Positions 11,809-23,796 of a stretch of 64,000 nt of DNA are shown here, piece by piece. Each line of letters opens with the position of its first letter. Positions within the stretch are counted from its first letter, which is position 1. Below the pieces are notes generated by a model. The model worked only from the letters and a program-made list of their open reading frames with translations. It made no database searches and was not told the origin of the DNA. This DNA comes from Apostichopus japonicus (lineage: Eukaryota > Echinodermata > Holothuroidea > Aspidochirotida > Stichopodidae), in assembly GCF_037975245.1 (NCBI RefSeq), contig NC_092578.1, positions 17,044,821-17,108,820 of the forward strand, written 5' to 3'. Both the position numbers and the translations under genes were made by a program.

Positions 11809-12909
11809 GCGACCTTCCCCCCCAAGCGAGGTAAAGGCCCCAATTTGCATACCTCGCTCTCATTGGCTGGGGCTTGCGGTTTTTAATGCTGAATTGGGAA
11901 GTCTGTTTCGACTATGTACGCGTGTGTACATCTAAATTGTCCATACACGAGCGACAGAAGGCAACTTTGTTAAAAAAATTGTTAAAACGTGTGTTCTTTG
12001 CTTTTGCGCGAACTTGTTTGTGTACACGTATATCCATAAGTTTGTAAAACAATACTGCGACCATGAACTGAGTGTACACATCTCATTGTAGATGACTGTC
12101 CTTCTTTGAAGGTAAGGATTACTTAGGTTTATGATCCAAAACTGAAAAGCCAATAAACTGAATGAGTTAGTTTTGACAGTTAGTTTTGAATAAGTTAGTT
12201 TTGACAGCGTGAAGCGTTGAAGTGATGGTAGAACTTGCTGCACAGATAAGTACTGCGATGCAATGTGCGCAGATTAGTACCAGGCGTTTGCTTTCTTCAA
12301 AACTGCACAACAACATTGGACACCTTGACAGTTTCTGATTGACTATTATCTTGTCTGAGATGCTTTTACATTTTTAACTGATAGACTCTTATTGTTTAGC
12401 ATAGACATTGCTTTGATATTCAAAATTATGACCCTTTGACACGGTTAATTATGACCCTTTGGCACGGTTTTCAGATAATATAATACGAAAGATATAGGCC
12501 TAGTATTTAGTCATGTTAGTAGTACCACTCTCACTGTGGATAATAGTTATTGAATGCAGAAATTGCCTTACGTTTATATTATGTGGTGATATATTGTATC
12601 ATCTTTAAACTGTTTCGGTTTGATTTAACTTTATTAAATTTACAGCAACAGAGTTGTGCGATGCATAATCACAGACCCTCTAACACCCGTGGCATAACAA
12701 ACCGACAAATATATTAACTCTACTCAAACGAGTACAGTCTGCTGCTAGACTGTTTTCTATTCTGAGTGTAGCAAAGTGGCCTTGTGAAAGGTGGTGTGTG
12801 ATGAACGGTTCTGTGCAGCTGCTGCTAGTTAAGCTCATGCATACGAAGCCCAGCCAATGGGAGCGAGGTATGCACATCTTGGTCTTTACCGCGCTGGAAA
12901 AAAAATCGC
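11809..12909 (+). mobile_element. Mutator-like non-autonomous element, copy M1
   Basis: The ends are GCGA...TCGC with long imperfect inverted repeats containing TTTGCATACCTCGCT and CATTGGCTG. The flanks are CACGGGAG (11801-11808) and CCCGGGAG (12910-12917), an 8-9 bp target duplication with one mismatch. The matching empty site CCCCGGGAGAAGGG is seen at about 21830. An 8-11 bp duplication with long inverted ends is typical of Mutator-like elements. No transposase is visible. The interior is AT-rich with no recognisable gene. Confidence 0.8.
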
Positions 12910-13160
12910 CCCGGGAGAATGGGTTCACTTCAGATTTGATCGAAGAGCACATATGTTATAATAAGGTGTAATAATATTCTGGGATTTCTGCCAAGGTCTA
13001 AAAAGTACAATATTTCTATATTGAGTAAAACTTTTCAGGGAATTACCCCCGCAAATGTCAATGGCATTGTATAATGACCAAATGTCTCGAGACTCTTTTA
13101 AACTTCTTCCGGAAAACAGATTAATACAAGCCGTCAAACCACTAAGAAAAAATAATTGTT

Positions 13161-13305
13161 TTGCGCTTATGGTCCGAGTTAAGAATTTTACTCCTTAAAA
13201 GCAATAGTCCCGGAGTTAAATCATTCATATCAAATCGATTCCTCATCAGCTCTGTTCCGACAATCACTCTCTTCTCCAGTGTCTTCAAAGTTTACAAACT
13301 TTTGG
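13161..13305 (+). other. Candidate 5' leader exon and promoter block, unit A2
   Basis: A block containing TTACTCCTTAAAAGCAATAG, CTTCTCCAGTGTCTTCAAAG and a clean GTAAGT donor at 13306 occurs upstream of A2, B3, B4 and B5 and at the start of the sixth unit. Each family gene has a splice acceptor just before its ATG that needs an upstream partner, so this may be the non-coding first exon. The CTTAAAAG could act as a weak TATA-like signal. This rests on position and conservation only. Confidence 0.4.
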
Positions 13306-13849
13306 GTAAGTTGATTCATGTCTTTCTTTTTACTTTCGATTTCTTTTGGAGAAATAATCCTAAATATTTAGATTTAGACTTACCATATAGAATATACCAT
13401 TCCCTAACAAGGTGGTTATGATGCAATTACAAAAGTCAATCAAGTAATCATTTGCTTAATTTCAAATTAACAAGAATATAAAGTGATTGATTACAGTTAC
13501 ACTTCAATGTATACGCTTCTTCTGTGGAGACAGGTTTTATGTGTTATATCATGTAGCACGAATTATCGATAATTTCTACCTTTTTTCAAATATGTATTGT
13601 TATGTGTGAGTCAAGGTGATTATTTTGAAATACTGACTGTCATGTTTAAGGTATGTACCAGCCCCAGGGAATATCCAGCAAGGGAAGGGATATCCTAGCT
13701 CCATGTGGTAACGAAGATATTTAATCGTTTTTCGTCCATAAGCAAATCCGATAGTCATTTCATTTATTTTGGTTTTCTCCATAAACATACAATGTAGGTT
13801 GGATATGTATGCTTTTATACAATAAATTGTAATTGTAAAGAATTGTAAT

Positions 13850-14480
13850 AAGTATTAGCTCAATAACGTAAGCTCTGTATACTAATACTAGTTCTAGGAC
13901 GTGGTTTGGGCATGTTACCAGCCTGCCTAGTATTATGATTATGTATATATTTATTGTATGTAAAATAACACGTGAAAACAGAAGGATTATGATTATTAAT
14001 AGAACGGTAAGCAAAGAGTAGCAATGTAAACATTAATAAGGTCAGCAAATTTAAGGAGATTTAAAGAAGCAAATAGCTTGCAGGTGTGATCATTGAAGGA
14101 AGCGAATGAAGTATGAGAAATTGTTCTCTTTTAGAGCTTCAGAAGTTTCTTGATATTATAAGACATTGTACCGGACCAAACTTTCACGCAATAAGTGAGA
14201 TGGGGATGAACAAAAGTAAATGATAAAAAACGAAGATCTTGTCCTGCTTGAAATGGAGAGAATCCCAACATATCGTGCAATCTTTGTAGAGATTGAATTA
14301 ACATAGTTATTCCACGTCAAGCCAGAGTCAAGATAACCCCAAGAAACATTGTATTACCTAGTACTCTTTTAAGATATTTTCTGTCCATTCACTTGTCAAA
14401 TATCACTTTATTAAAGCTGCACTTATTATTTTGAAGAAAATAAAACAAACAATATCTCTAGTCTTATTCTCACATTAAGG
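13850..14480 (-). pseudogene. 5'-truncated LINE fragment (reverse transcriptase C-terminal end)
   Basis: On the minus strand, broken frames encode remnants of the end of a non-LTR ORF2. One is a region like the FLGVIIDSGL...STKIARFVG motif seen better in the sister copies. The other is NKYIHNHNTRQAGNMPKPRPR, the HNHxTR-type motif near the C-terminus of Jockey/CR1-like proteins. Sister copies at 38540-39190, 48845-49425 and 63290-63960 occupy the same place in their units, so one insertion was amplified with the array. Confidence 0.65.
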
Positions 14481-14495
14481 GAAAGTTTATTAGCA

Positions 14496-14572
14496 GAGAA
14501 CCATAGCCTAGTGGTTAGGGTGTCCGCGTACAGAGCGGAAGGCCCGTGGTTCGAATCCCGGTGGAGGCTGAC
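14496..14572 (+). repeat. tRNA-like SINE head
   Basis: TAGCCTAGTGGTTAGGGTG resembles an A box and GGTTCGAATCC at 14548-14558 is a perfect B box, about 50 bp apart. The region is followed by a short tail running into (TA)n. It lacks the flanks of a true tRNA gene and sits at the edge of an AT-repeat tail, so a SINE or tRNA pseudogene is more likely than a working tRNA. Confidence 0.6.
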
Positions 14573-14611
14573 AGTTTTTTCACTGTTCTTGATTTTCCAA
14601 CTCATTACGAT

Positions 14612-14617
<6 letters not shown>

Positions 14618-14666
<49 letters not shown>

Positions 14667-14870
14667 CATATATACATACATATATACATACATATATACA
14701 TACATATATACATACATCATTTATGTATTTATATATTTATATATTTATGTATTTATGTATTTATATATTTATGTATTTATATATTTATGTATTTATATAT
14801 TTATATATTTATGTATTTATGTATTTATATATTTATATATTTATATATTTATATATTTATGTATTTTTTG
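14618..14870 (+). repeat. Compound AT microsatellite (TA, ATACATAC, TTTATGTA)
   Basis: (TA)n grades into TATATACATACA units and then TTTATATA/TTTATGTA units, and stops just before the splice acceptor in front of A2. Open frames through it are an artefact of its composition. Confidence 0.95.
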
Positions 14871-14883
14871 TTGTTCTTTCAGA

Positions 14884-16717
14884 ATGGCGCGTTTCCTCAT
14901 CTTCTGCCTGTTTCTCGTTATTACTGTTGTAAACCTCAGTGAGGCATGCTCTGGCTCCTCGTCCGGTTCGGACTCAGGGGGTGGTAATGATCGTGACCCA
15001 CCCCAACCCGATTCCCCTGGACCCTTGGATTTTCCCATCGGTGACAGTGGTGCTACGATATCGCCCACGTACGACCCTGGCACTGGTGCTGTTGGTGTTG
15101 AAGTCAACATACCGTAAGTTTCATCGTAATTACTTACATAGTGTGCATGGAAAGTTGATGTTATCCATGAATTACCTCATTATTTCAGTTCCTCTGTTAT
15201 GGCGAAAATGACCGTTTCCAAACATTTCTTTCCTTTACAACGAGTAAACACGTATTTTGTGATTTGAAAGATCGTATTATACTCCTTAACAGTTTGTTGT
15301 CTAAACGATCACAAAGGAATGGATATGGATACGTTGGGCAAGGACGGTGTAGGGGTGGGGGGTGAGGGGGTGGGAGAGGCTGGGAGTAATTTAGTTGAAA
15401 GTGGGCATAAACATATATAGTCGTAATAATCACAAGGTAATATATTTTAATATCAAATTAAAATATATAACTTTTATAAATTATATATCACTTAAATAAC
15501 ACATCATAACGTCCTATAATAACTATTTCATAAAAGCGAAGGTTTTGGCGGGGGAGGGGAGGAGAGGGGAGGAGAGGAGAGGGTAGGGTAAATAATTTGA
15601 GAAAAAATCATGGTTCACAATTCCAACTAATTCCACCTTGTACTTTAAAAGAGAAAAAGGTTTTTTAAGTTTATTTAATTTTTTGAAATGTAACGATACC
15701 GTATACTATATTCATTTATTTGTCACTTTAGTCTACCACAGTGGTGTGTATTTCGTTCGTAAGGGGTGTTCCGTAGAGTATACACTCGTCTTGTCGCCAT
15801 GACCTCGGCTACAAAATATATTTTTGTGATGCCAAAGTTGATGGGAAAGTATCATACCATGTATCGGCCAAGAATACTCTGAAATCACCAAATAGTAAAT
15901 ATTTGTCAATCACTTTAGTTTTGAGAAAGAATGAAAAAAAAAAAACTGTTTTCTTGTATTTTGCAGTTTCCGTCGCGATATTGGAAGTCGGAAGGCAACC
16001 GTCTTTAAGCTGCTTGATGTCAATGGCGATCAATTCATTGATGTGTGTGAATGGACGAAAGAGGGCGGCAAAGCTAAAAACTTTGTTACATTCCTCGGTG
16101 ATGATGACATGGACGGTTAGTTGACAGTTGTTAGATTATAAATATAAATGATCATTATTGCATTAGTTTTTGTGTGGACGATGAGCACAGACTAACAATC
16201 TACCTAATTTCCCCTTAGTTTCAAACCTATTATGCTGCTATAGCCTTACCCCCTTAGTGAATTGAATCCTATATTTTTCTGTTCTCATTCATACTTTCCC
16301 ATTGTCTTTCATACTTTCCCCATTGTCATTCACACTGCTCATTGTCATTCATACTTTTCCAATGTCATTCATACTTCCCATTGTCATTCATACTTCCTAT
16401 CGTCATTCATACTTCCCCATTGTCATTTATGCTTTCCCATTGTCATTCATACTTTCCCATTGTCATTCATACTTTCCCATTGTCATTCATACTTCCCATT
16501 GTCATTCATACTTCACCATTGTCATTCATACTTCCCATTGTCATTCATACTTTCCCATTGTCATTCATGCTTTCCCATTGTCATTCATACTTTCTCATTG
16601 TCATTCATACTTTCCCATTCTGCAACATACGTTCCCATTCTCAACTCTCTGTCTTCTATCTTCCCCTCAGGCGACGAAAAGATCTCTTGGCAAGAATTCC
16701 CCGATATGAATGTCTAG
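14884..16717 (+). CDS. Gene A2: secreted two-EF-hand protein, 141 aa, three coding exons
   Basis: Exons are 14884-15113, 15967-16115 and 16671-16717, with the same splice phases and lengths (230, 149, 47) as A1. The acceptor CTTTCAG lies directly before AATGG. The signal peptide is [16 protein letters not shown]..., the mature start is near EACSG, and the linker is identical to A1 except DPGTG for DPDTG. EF loops are [12 protein letters not shown] (94-105) and [12 protein letters not shown] (124-135), and the end is FPDMNV. All ligand positions are intact and no frame damage is seen, so the copy looks functional. Near-identity with A1 through introns and 4 kb of 3' flank shows a recent duplication or gene conversion. 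Cys104 inside loop 1 is conserved in every paralogue. Confidence 0.88.
16286..16618 (+). repeat. 20-bp pyrimidine-rich minisatellite in intron 2 of A2
   Basis: Tandem CATTCATACTTTCCCATTGT units as in A1, with small copy-number and phase differences. It ends just upstream of exon 3. Confidence 0.93.
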
Positions 16718-17719
16718 ACCGAGAAAGGACAATGATCGAGGCTGCATGAAACAGACTAGAAAATGAGCAACTTTCGATCGTCAGTGACTCATAAACAGAG
16801 TTAATTTTAGGTGGATGGTTGAAGAGAAGTTGGAAGGGGTTAGGGGAGGGGTATGCTTTAGGTTAAAAGTCCGAAATCAGTGCGTTGCAAGCGATATAAC
16901 AAGTTTTGTACATATGAGGATCATCCATGGGCATTTTTACATCTATTTTGGTTAATATCAACGTGACGAAGTGGGCGGGGGGGGGGGGGGCGTAAGGTAG
17001 CCGGGGGAGGGAACAGGTGGGGTGTTAATAATAAGGCACATAAAGACAGAAACATGAGTTTTGTGTTTGCTTTATTCTCAAGTCAATTATTGTCCGTAAA
17101 TGTTCGTTTTATAAGTAAATTTCTAGCACTTACGTGAAACTGATATTCTCCAACCCCTCTAAACGGAGGCACAACATTCCATGCCATCCTGGATCCATGT
17201 TCACCCTTCCTACCCCCCCTCCCCCACCCCTTCAAGTTTCACATCTGACACTCATTCTTATAGTTTTTAAAATAAGTTGTATTCTGTTTGGAAAAACAAA
17301 ATGAAAGTAATTATGAAAAATACAAACCGTGATTACTGTGTTTGATTTAATCTCCTTTGTCAGAGTTAAATCTCTCTTTTGGATCATTCAGTTGTACATT
17401 TCTATGGACGTGTAGAAAGTGGGCTGATTTGCCCCGACGCCATTCTCCAAACAGAGACACGCACACTGAACCTTCACCTCTCGCTTACCCTTCCCTGTTC
17501 TCTACCCCTCCCTCTTCTCTACCCCCTCGCGCACCCCTCAACCCTCGTCGTGCACCCCTCAATCCCCTCCGTCTTCTCTACCCTCGCCCCAAAACCGTTT
17601 CACTTTCGGTGTTAGTGCATCACATAAGTGATTTTAGGCATTGCTTCTATACCGTACCGCATCGCACGAAAGGTCTATTCCGAGAATTGTTATTGTAAAA
17701 GTTGAAGGTTTACAGTCTT

Positions 17720-18070
17720 GTACGAGGCTGATGCCTCCTCACATGACTTTACAACTTAACCCCTGGTCATTGGTAACTTGTCACATCCACACACCAAAGT
17801 GTGCACAATTCAATCAATCTCTCCTGGGGCACCACAGTGCACCACAACCACGTGTCCCCCGGGGGACTTCCCATAGGGTGCAGCCACAAACCGGCGCACG
17901 CAACTATATTTACAAGTTACCTCGCAGGTCCCCATTTATACACCTGGGTGAAGAGAGGCAATGGAGATAAAGCGCCTTGCCCAAGGACACAACACAATGA
18001 TCTGGCCAGGGCTCGAACCTGTAATCCTTAGATCACAAGTCCACTGCCTTAACCACTTGACCACAACGCC
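17720..18070 (-). repeat. tRNA-derived SINE, copy in unit A2
   Basis: Near-identical to the SINE in unit A1: tRNA-like head at the right end on the minus strand, with the same A- and B-box-like motifs and GGGCAAGGCGCTTT body. It was carried along by the segmental duplication. Confidence 0.7.
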
Positions 18071-18977
18071 CTTGTACGTACGTACAACGAAAAGTATTTG
18101 AGATCGAGTTACTTTGGAAGTTGGGGGAGGGTGGGGGGGGGGGGGGGTAGTACGTGTATTTCTCACGTTTAGTAGGTGACGGCATAGTCACAACCATCGG
18201 AGGAGTGATTTACTAAACATCATGCCCCTATCGGAGCCCCATAGTTGCCCCTTATACATATAGTATCTTTTGTATATAACAGCTGTGAAGATCCGTGAAT
18301 TTAAGACGAAATCCCTTTTAGCCGTCTATAGCAGGAGCGGTGACGACAATTAAGTTATTTTCGAAAAATAAGGAGGTACATCTATTATCTGCCCTATTGT
18401 TGTATAACCGTCAAGAAGTGCATTTCAGTATGGTGTCCTCTATTATCTATATGTATACCACATAGATATTGAAGTAGGAAGAATGACGTCATGCGACTTA
18501 TACTGAAGCCACCCATCCCACAGGTGGCGCTTTGCTTATACGACAAGAAGGTACTGGTGGGGGAGGGTTGCATTTTCACGGCATTTCTTCAAGGACAACT
18601 ATGACACTATTTGAGTAGAGCACTTAAATAATACAAGCAAGAAAAAAGTTTGCAATGTGCCTCTCAGATACCGGAAATGACACTTTCCAGACATTAAGAG
18701 TTGCACAAAACACTCCACTTACTCGAGTCATTATTGAGGCGAAAAAAAAATTCAAAGTTGATTCTTCAGTTATGGAGTATAGTACTTACCAATATTGTCG
18801 CTCATAACATGTCTTAATTTGTGCAAAGTATACAGCTACTCTTTCAAAAAACGAGTAAAATTAAATTAAACTTTAAAGTCGAATGCACCATGCATGTATG
18901 AAGACGTACAAATGACCTGGCTTTTTGCCGTACAACCCAAAGCGCCCTCGTTTTTTTTTCAAGGCTTCACTGCTTAA

Positions 18978-19338
18978 AGGCATTGAAGACTCGCCCCAAA
19001 CTGCGTGCCGCGCTCTGAAAAAGTTAACTTTCCGTTGCTTACAAGTGAAGATTTCTTCTTGTCGCTACAAAATGCAGACAGTAATGAAACGTGATACGCA
19101 CCTTGTTATCTTTTATCTAGACCTGAGATGTCCACCGCTGCTATGTACACTATGTTGTGGGTATTGACCGTAGCTGTATGTATTGACTGTACACTAGTGT
19201 CTAATTACCGACGGTAGCAAGCTGTGTGTGTATTTTCTGGGATCGATGGTGGTGTCTAACACTTCTGTTAAACCTCATTCGAAACCAGGTCAGATTACCG
19301 GCATGAGACGTTTCTCTGTGCGCGAGTCTTCACACCCT
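18978..19338 (+). mobile_element. TTAA-flanked MITE, copy 2
   Basis: TTAA at 18974-18977 and 19339-19342 flank an element beginning AGGCATTGAAGACTCGCC and ending GCGAGTCTTCACACCC. It is orthologous to the copy at 7782, so it was inserted before the A1/A2 duplication. Confidence 0.8.
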
Positions 19339-19966
19339 TTAAACACACGGCGATATACTGTGTCAGCATTCTACCTTTCTCAATTTCTATGGTATACTAC
19401 AACCGTAGCACTAATAGTTCTCCGTTGACTTACTTACACACCTAGTCTATTTCCTTTCTACTAAATCTAGAAATATGCCCGTGGGTCATTCTGTGGCCTA
19501 CTGCAGGGTCCTTACAGTATGTTGAATTTCTATTTTGCACTTGAGAACTTTTCAGGGAATTACCCTCGCAAATTTCCTAACATCGTATCATCATCATCAA
19601 TGGCCTTGGCTCTCTTTCAAAACTACTTCCGATAAAACAGATTAATAAAAAGCCGGGAAACCACATGGGAAAATATGAAAGAAAGAAAATAATCAATTCA
19701 AAGTGGTTCATATATACCATCTCCGAATGTAACGTAGGATCATCCTCGTGCCCCCCCCCCCCCATTCACACTTCCCCATGTTGAAAGTACCCATGCAATT
19801 CTTCCAGTTATTACCAAAGAGTTTACGTTTTGACACTATAGTGTCACAAATACCTACTCGGTACCATCCGATATAAGGAAAAAAATATATAAAAAGTACG
19901 CTACGCCAAGACTTCAATCCTTGGTGCTCTAGAAGAGTAAGTGCATGAGACATTGCTGGCAACTAT

Positions 19967-20013
19967 TTAGACATTCACAGCTTGGAATTCTTGCCAAGAG
20001 ATCTTCTCGTCAC
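19967..20013 (-). pseudogene. Orphan, inverted last exon of the EF-hand family (unit A2)
   Basis: Forty-seven bases after an AG acceptor on the minus strand encode [15 protein letters not shown], split codon included, and a stop. This is the exact B-type ending. It matches the orphan exon in unit A1 and has the same inverted local context. No other exons accompany it. Confidence 0.85.
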
Positions 20014-21311
20014 CTTTTATGAAAACAAAACAATAAATTATGTTTGCCAGTATTAATGGCCAATATACAGTGGCGTACGAAGCTATCAAATAGTAAAAGA
20101 ACAGAAAACTCATAATAGTGGCAACGAAGCCTGCACAAGGATTATCGGAAATAATTTTCAACTGAGACGGAGGGTGGGGTAGAGTGGGGGGCCGGGGGTT
20201 GGAGGTTGGAGGTTGAGGTGGATGGGGTGCCAAGTCCTTACAGTATGTTGAATTTCGTGAATCGCATTTGAAAACTCTCCCTTAATATCATTTTGGGAAT
20301 AAAGTAAGTTGAAAGAAAGCATAATTGCTCTTTGTTTTCATTTTTGCATTGCTTTACATTAGTCGCCCATTGTAGATATATTTGGTACTGCAACTTCGTT
20401 TCTAGGACAAGGGGTTGGACGGCGAGTCAACAAACTCCCCATTCCAATAACGTGATGACAATTTTATCACAAAATATTGATACCAGTTTCAGTAATATAA
20501 TATATTTACATTTATGATATCAATATTACTATTACCGTATCATCTAAACACCTCAGTTGTCGATTCGGAGAACATTTACGCTAATAGGTGGTTTAAAATA
20601 TCATCTGGCTATATGAATCCTCAGTAGCTCTACGTTAGCTCCTTATAGTAGGGAGGGGGGGGGGGGGTAAGGGTTGAGTCTTTGCGATATATTCTGCTTT
20701 GAGAATACGGTTTACATCTAAACATGCCGAGAATTGTCAGCAATTTTTGCTTACCATTCAGCTTCAACCACCAGAAGATTTCGTTCCATAAGTTACTCTC
20801 ATCTGGAGCATATATGCTAATTTTATGATGTCCTGCAGTGCCAGGTAACCTTATTCTTGGTTGTTTTAGGATTATTCTCATTTCCATATAAGTGATCAAT
20901 TACACTTGAGAACTTTCCAGGGAATTCCCCTCACATATTCCCTAAACTGGAATTTATCATCAACTTTCTTGGCTCTCTTTTAAAACTACTTCCGAAAAAC
21001 AGATAAATATCAAAGCCGCCAAAGCGCAGGGGAAAAATTGAAAGAAAGAAAACAGTCAAATTGGTTCATATATACCACCTCCGAATGTAACCCAGGATCC
21101 CCCCACACCCATCCACACTTCCCCCTTGTTGAAAGTTTCTTTCAAGTACCCATGCAATTCTTCCAGATATTTCCATGTATAGTAAAGAGTTTACGTTTTG
21201 TATCAATAGTATAGTAATCTTGCAGTAAACAAGTGTGACGTAGTAGATACGTAACTCCCCAAAAAAGTTGTTTTGCTTTCGTATTAAATGTTCATTCAAT
21301 TTACCACTTAA

Positions 21312-21539
21312 AGGCATTGAAGACTCGCCCCAAACCGCGTGCGGCCATCTGAAAAAAGAGTTCACTTTCTGTTACTTGGAAGTGACTTGTGTCGCTACAA
21401 AATAATTACCGACGGTAGCAAGCTGTGTGTGTTTTTTCTGGGATCGATGGTAGTGTTTAACACTTCTGTTACACCTCATTTGAAACTAGGTCAAATTACC
21501 GGCATTAGACGCTTATTTTTGCGCGAGTCTTCACACCCT
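21312..21539 (+). mobile_element. TTAA-flanked MITE, internally deleted copy 3
   Basis: The same ends as the other copies, between TTAA at 21308-21311 and 21540-21543, but about 130 bp shorter inside. The empty site TTACCACTTAATCTTC is preserved at about 10143, 11537 and 28700, which proves the insertion and the TTAA duplication. Confidence 0.85.
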
Positions 21540-21842
21540 TTAATCTACATATGTTTCCTAACCCATGCAGGTAGAACAACCCGTGCTCAATCCTAGATCA
21601 AACAAAAGAGCGAAAAGCGGAAAAATGCAATCTCGGCTGTTCAGTGGTTTAGACAAGCGTTTCCCTGGCGACCCCAGGACATGCGCACTACGATTCAAAG
21701 TCGTTACCAAAACTTTCAATGGTTTAATTATAAATGTGCGCATTATTATTTCGCAAACTTGACAAAACTAAAACCGAGAGACTGTTTTATATAGCATGTC
21801 TTAAATAACTGAACAAAAATGCTCGATTCCCCGGGAGAAGGG

Positions 21843-22285
21843 TATATGGCAAGCCCAATGTGCAATAATTCGATAAACCGAGTTTATCGCCGTTAAACTG
21901 AGTTTATCGACTGGATAACCGTGTTTTTCGCGATAAACTCAGTTTATCTAGCGAAAAGCAGAGTTAACGGCGATAAACTCGGTTTATCGAATCATTGCAC
22001 ATGTGGCGTGCTATATCCAATTCGATAAACTCGGTTTATCAAGCGATAAACAGAGACTATCGATAAACTTAGTTTATTGAGCGAAAAACATAGTTCCCAT
22101 TTATAAACTCGGTTTATCGCCGATAATCTTAGTTTATCGAGGTAACCCTGCTTTTCGCTCGGTAAACTGAGTTTATCGCGAAAAACACGGTTTACCATTC
22201 GATAAACTGGGTTTATCGACCGAAAAACAGAGTTTAACGGCGATAAATTCGGTTTATCGAATTATTGCACATATGGCATGCCATA
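21843..22285. mobile_element. Palindrome-array element (GATAAACT/AGTTTATC)
   Basis: A 443-bp insertion flanked by GAAGGG on both sides (21837-21842, 22286-22291). The empty site is visible at about 60435. The ends are inverted (TATGGCA...TGCCATA and TGCAATAATTCGATAAA). The interior is a dense run of GATAAACT-SR-GTTTATC-type palindromes. A central TTGCACATGTGGCGTGCTAT suggests two units joined. It has no coding potential; a hairpin-rich foldback transposon is likely. Confidence 0.75.
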
Positions 22286-22518
22286 GAAGGGGGCCACTTC
22301 AGGTTTGATCGAAGAGCACATATGTTATAAGGTGTGATAATATACTGGGATTTCTGCCAAGGTCTAAAAAGTACAATATTTTTAGATTGAGTAAAACTTT
22401 TCAGGGAATTACCCCCGAAAATGTCAATGGCATAGTGAAATGGTCAAACGTCCCGAGATTCTTTTAAACTACTTCCGATAAACAGATTAAGACAAGCCGT
22501 CAAACCACTAAAAAAAAG

Positions 22519-22669
22519 TTGTTGCTCCGCTCATGGTCCGAGTTAAGAATTTTACTCCTTAAAAGCAATAGTCCCGGAGTTAAATCATTCATATCCAATC
22601 GATTCCTCACCAGCTCTGGTCCAGCAATCACTCTCTTCTCCAGTGTCTTTAAAGTCTACAAACGTTTGG
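22519..22669 (+). other. Candidate 5' leader exon and promoter block, unit B3
   Basis: The same conserved block as at 13161, ending AAACGTTTGG before the GTAAGT donor at 22670. It lies 1.1 kb upstream of B3. The role is inferred from position. Confidence 0.4.
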
Positions 22670-23374
22670 GTAAGTTGATTCAGGTTTTTCTTTTTACTTT
22701 CGGTTTTCCTTTGGAGAAATAATCCTAAATATTTAGACTTTAGACTTACCATATAGAAAAGATATACCATTCCCTATTTACCAAGACAATAATAATACTA
22801 CAAACAACAAAGGTCAATTAACCATCTGCTTAAGCTCAGATCAACAAGAATATATATGACTTTACACTTCAATGCATATGTTTCTTCTGTGGAGACAGGT
22901 TTAATGTGTTATATAATGTAGCACGAATTAATGCTGCTCTTATTATTTTGTAGAGAAAAAGCTATAACTTAGTCTTACTCACATTAGCAGAGAACCAAGC
23001 CTAGAATTTTTGACAAATTGTATTTTTCAATACAAATAACATTGTGGCCAGTGAAGAAAAACAACCTAGTTTTTATATCATAAAATGAATGCAATAGTAG
23101 GAACCAATTTGTCAACATATCTTACTTACATTTTTCTCTTTAGTTTATGATTTCTACGTAATATGACAATGCATCCGAACGACGGGGACATTTAAATAAA
23201 TCATTAACAATCATTACGAGCTTTTCTCATAACGTTCATGGGGTTAAAAAAAATCCATCTTAGTATATGTATACGTTAATTTAAATCTGTTGTCAATTTG
23301 CTGATTTTATAGTGAGTTATAGGGTTGGTTTGGTAAAATTTTTCATTAGTTGGCGACGAAAATAATTATGTTAA

Positions 23375-23722
23375 AGGGTGTGAAGACTCGCGCAAAAAGA
23401 AACGTCTAATGCCGGTAATCTGACCTAGTTTCGTATGAGGTGAAGTGTTAGACACCACCATCGATCCCAGAAAATACACGCACACAGCTTGCTACCATCG
23501 GTAATTAGACACTATTGTACAGACAGTACATACAGCTGCGGTCAATACACACAGCACAGTGTACACACAATACAGCTAAAAATAACAAGGTATACTGCCT
23601 CACGTTTCATTACTGTACTGTCTGCATTTTGTAACGACACGAAGAAAACGTCACTTGCAACAACGGAAAGTTAACTATTTTTCAGATGGCCGCACGCGGT
23701 TTGAGGCGAGTCTTCAATGCCT
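23375..23722 (-). mobile_element. TTAA-flanked MITE, copy 4, just upstream of gene B3
   Basis: An inverted copy between TTAA at 23371-23374 and 23723-23726. Units B4 and B5 keep the uninterrupted site (ATGTTAAAATG). It lies 74 bp before the B3 start codon and supplies an in-frame upstream ATG at 23686. Confidence 0.88.
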
Positions 23723-23796
23723 TTAATATGATTCGAAGTTTATTTTTTCTCCGTTTAATTCTCAGCTTTCATTGTTTAGCATATCGGGAATTCAGC

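Noticed and set aside
14496..14572. Functional tRNA gene
   Set aside because: A and B boxes are good, but the sequence runs into a repeat tail and I could not fold a convincing full cloverleaf; a SINE head is more likely.
14511..14942. Open frame running through the AT repeat into A2 exon 1
   Set aside because: It crosses the splice acceptor in front of the A2 start codon and is simple-repeat sequence.
23686..23796. Upstream in-frame ATG extending B3 by 37 residues
   Set aside because: The extension lies partly in a MITE, crosses a conserved acceptor, and would hide the signal peptide; B4 and B5 lack it.
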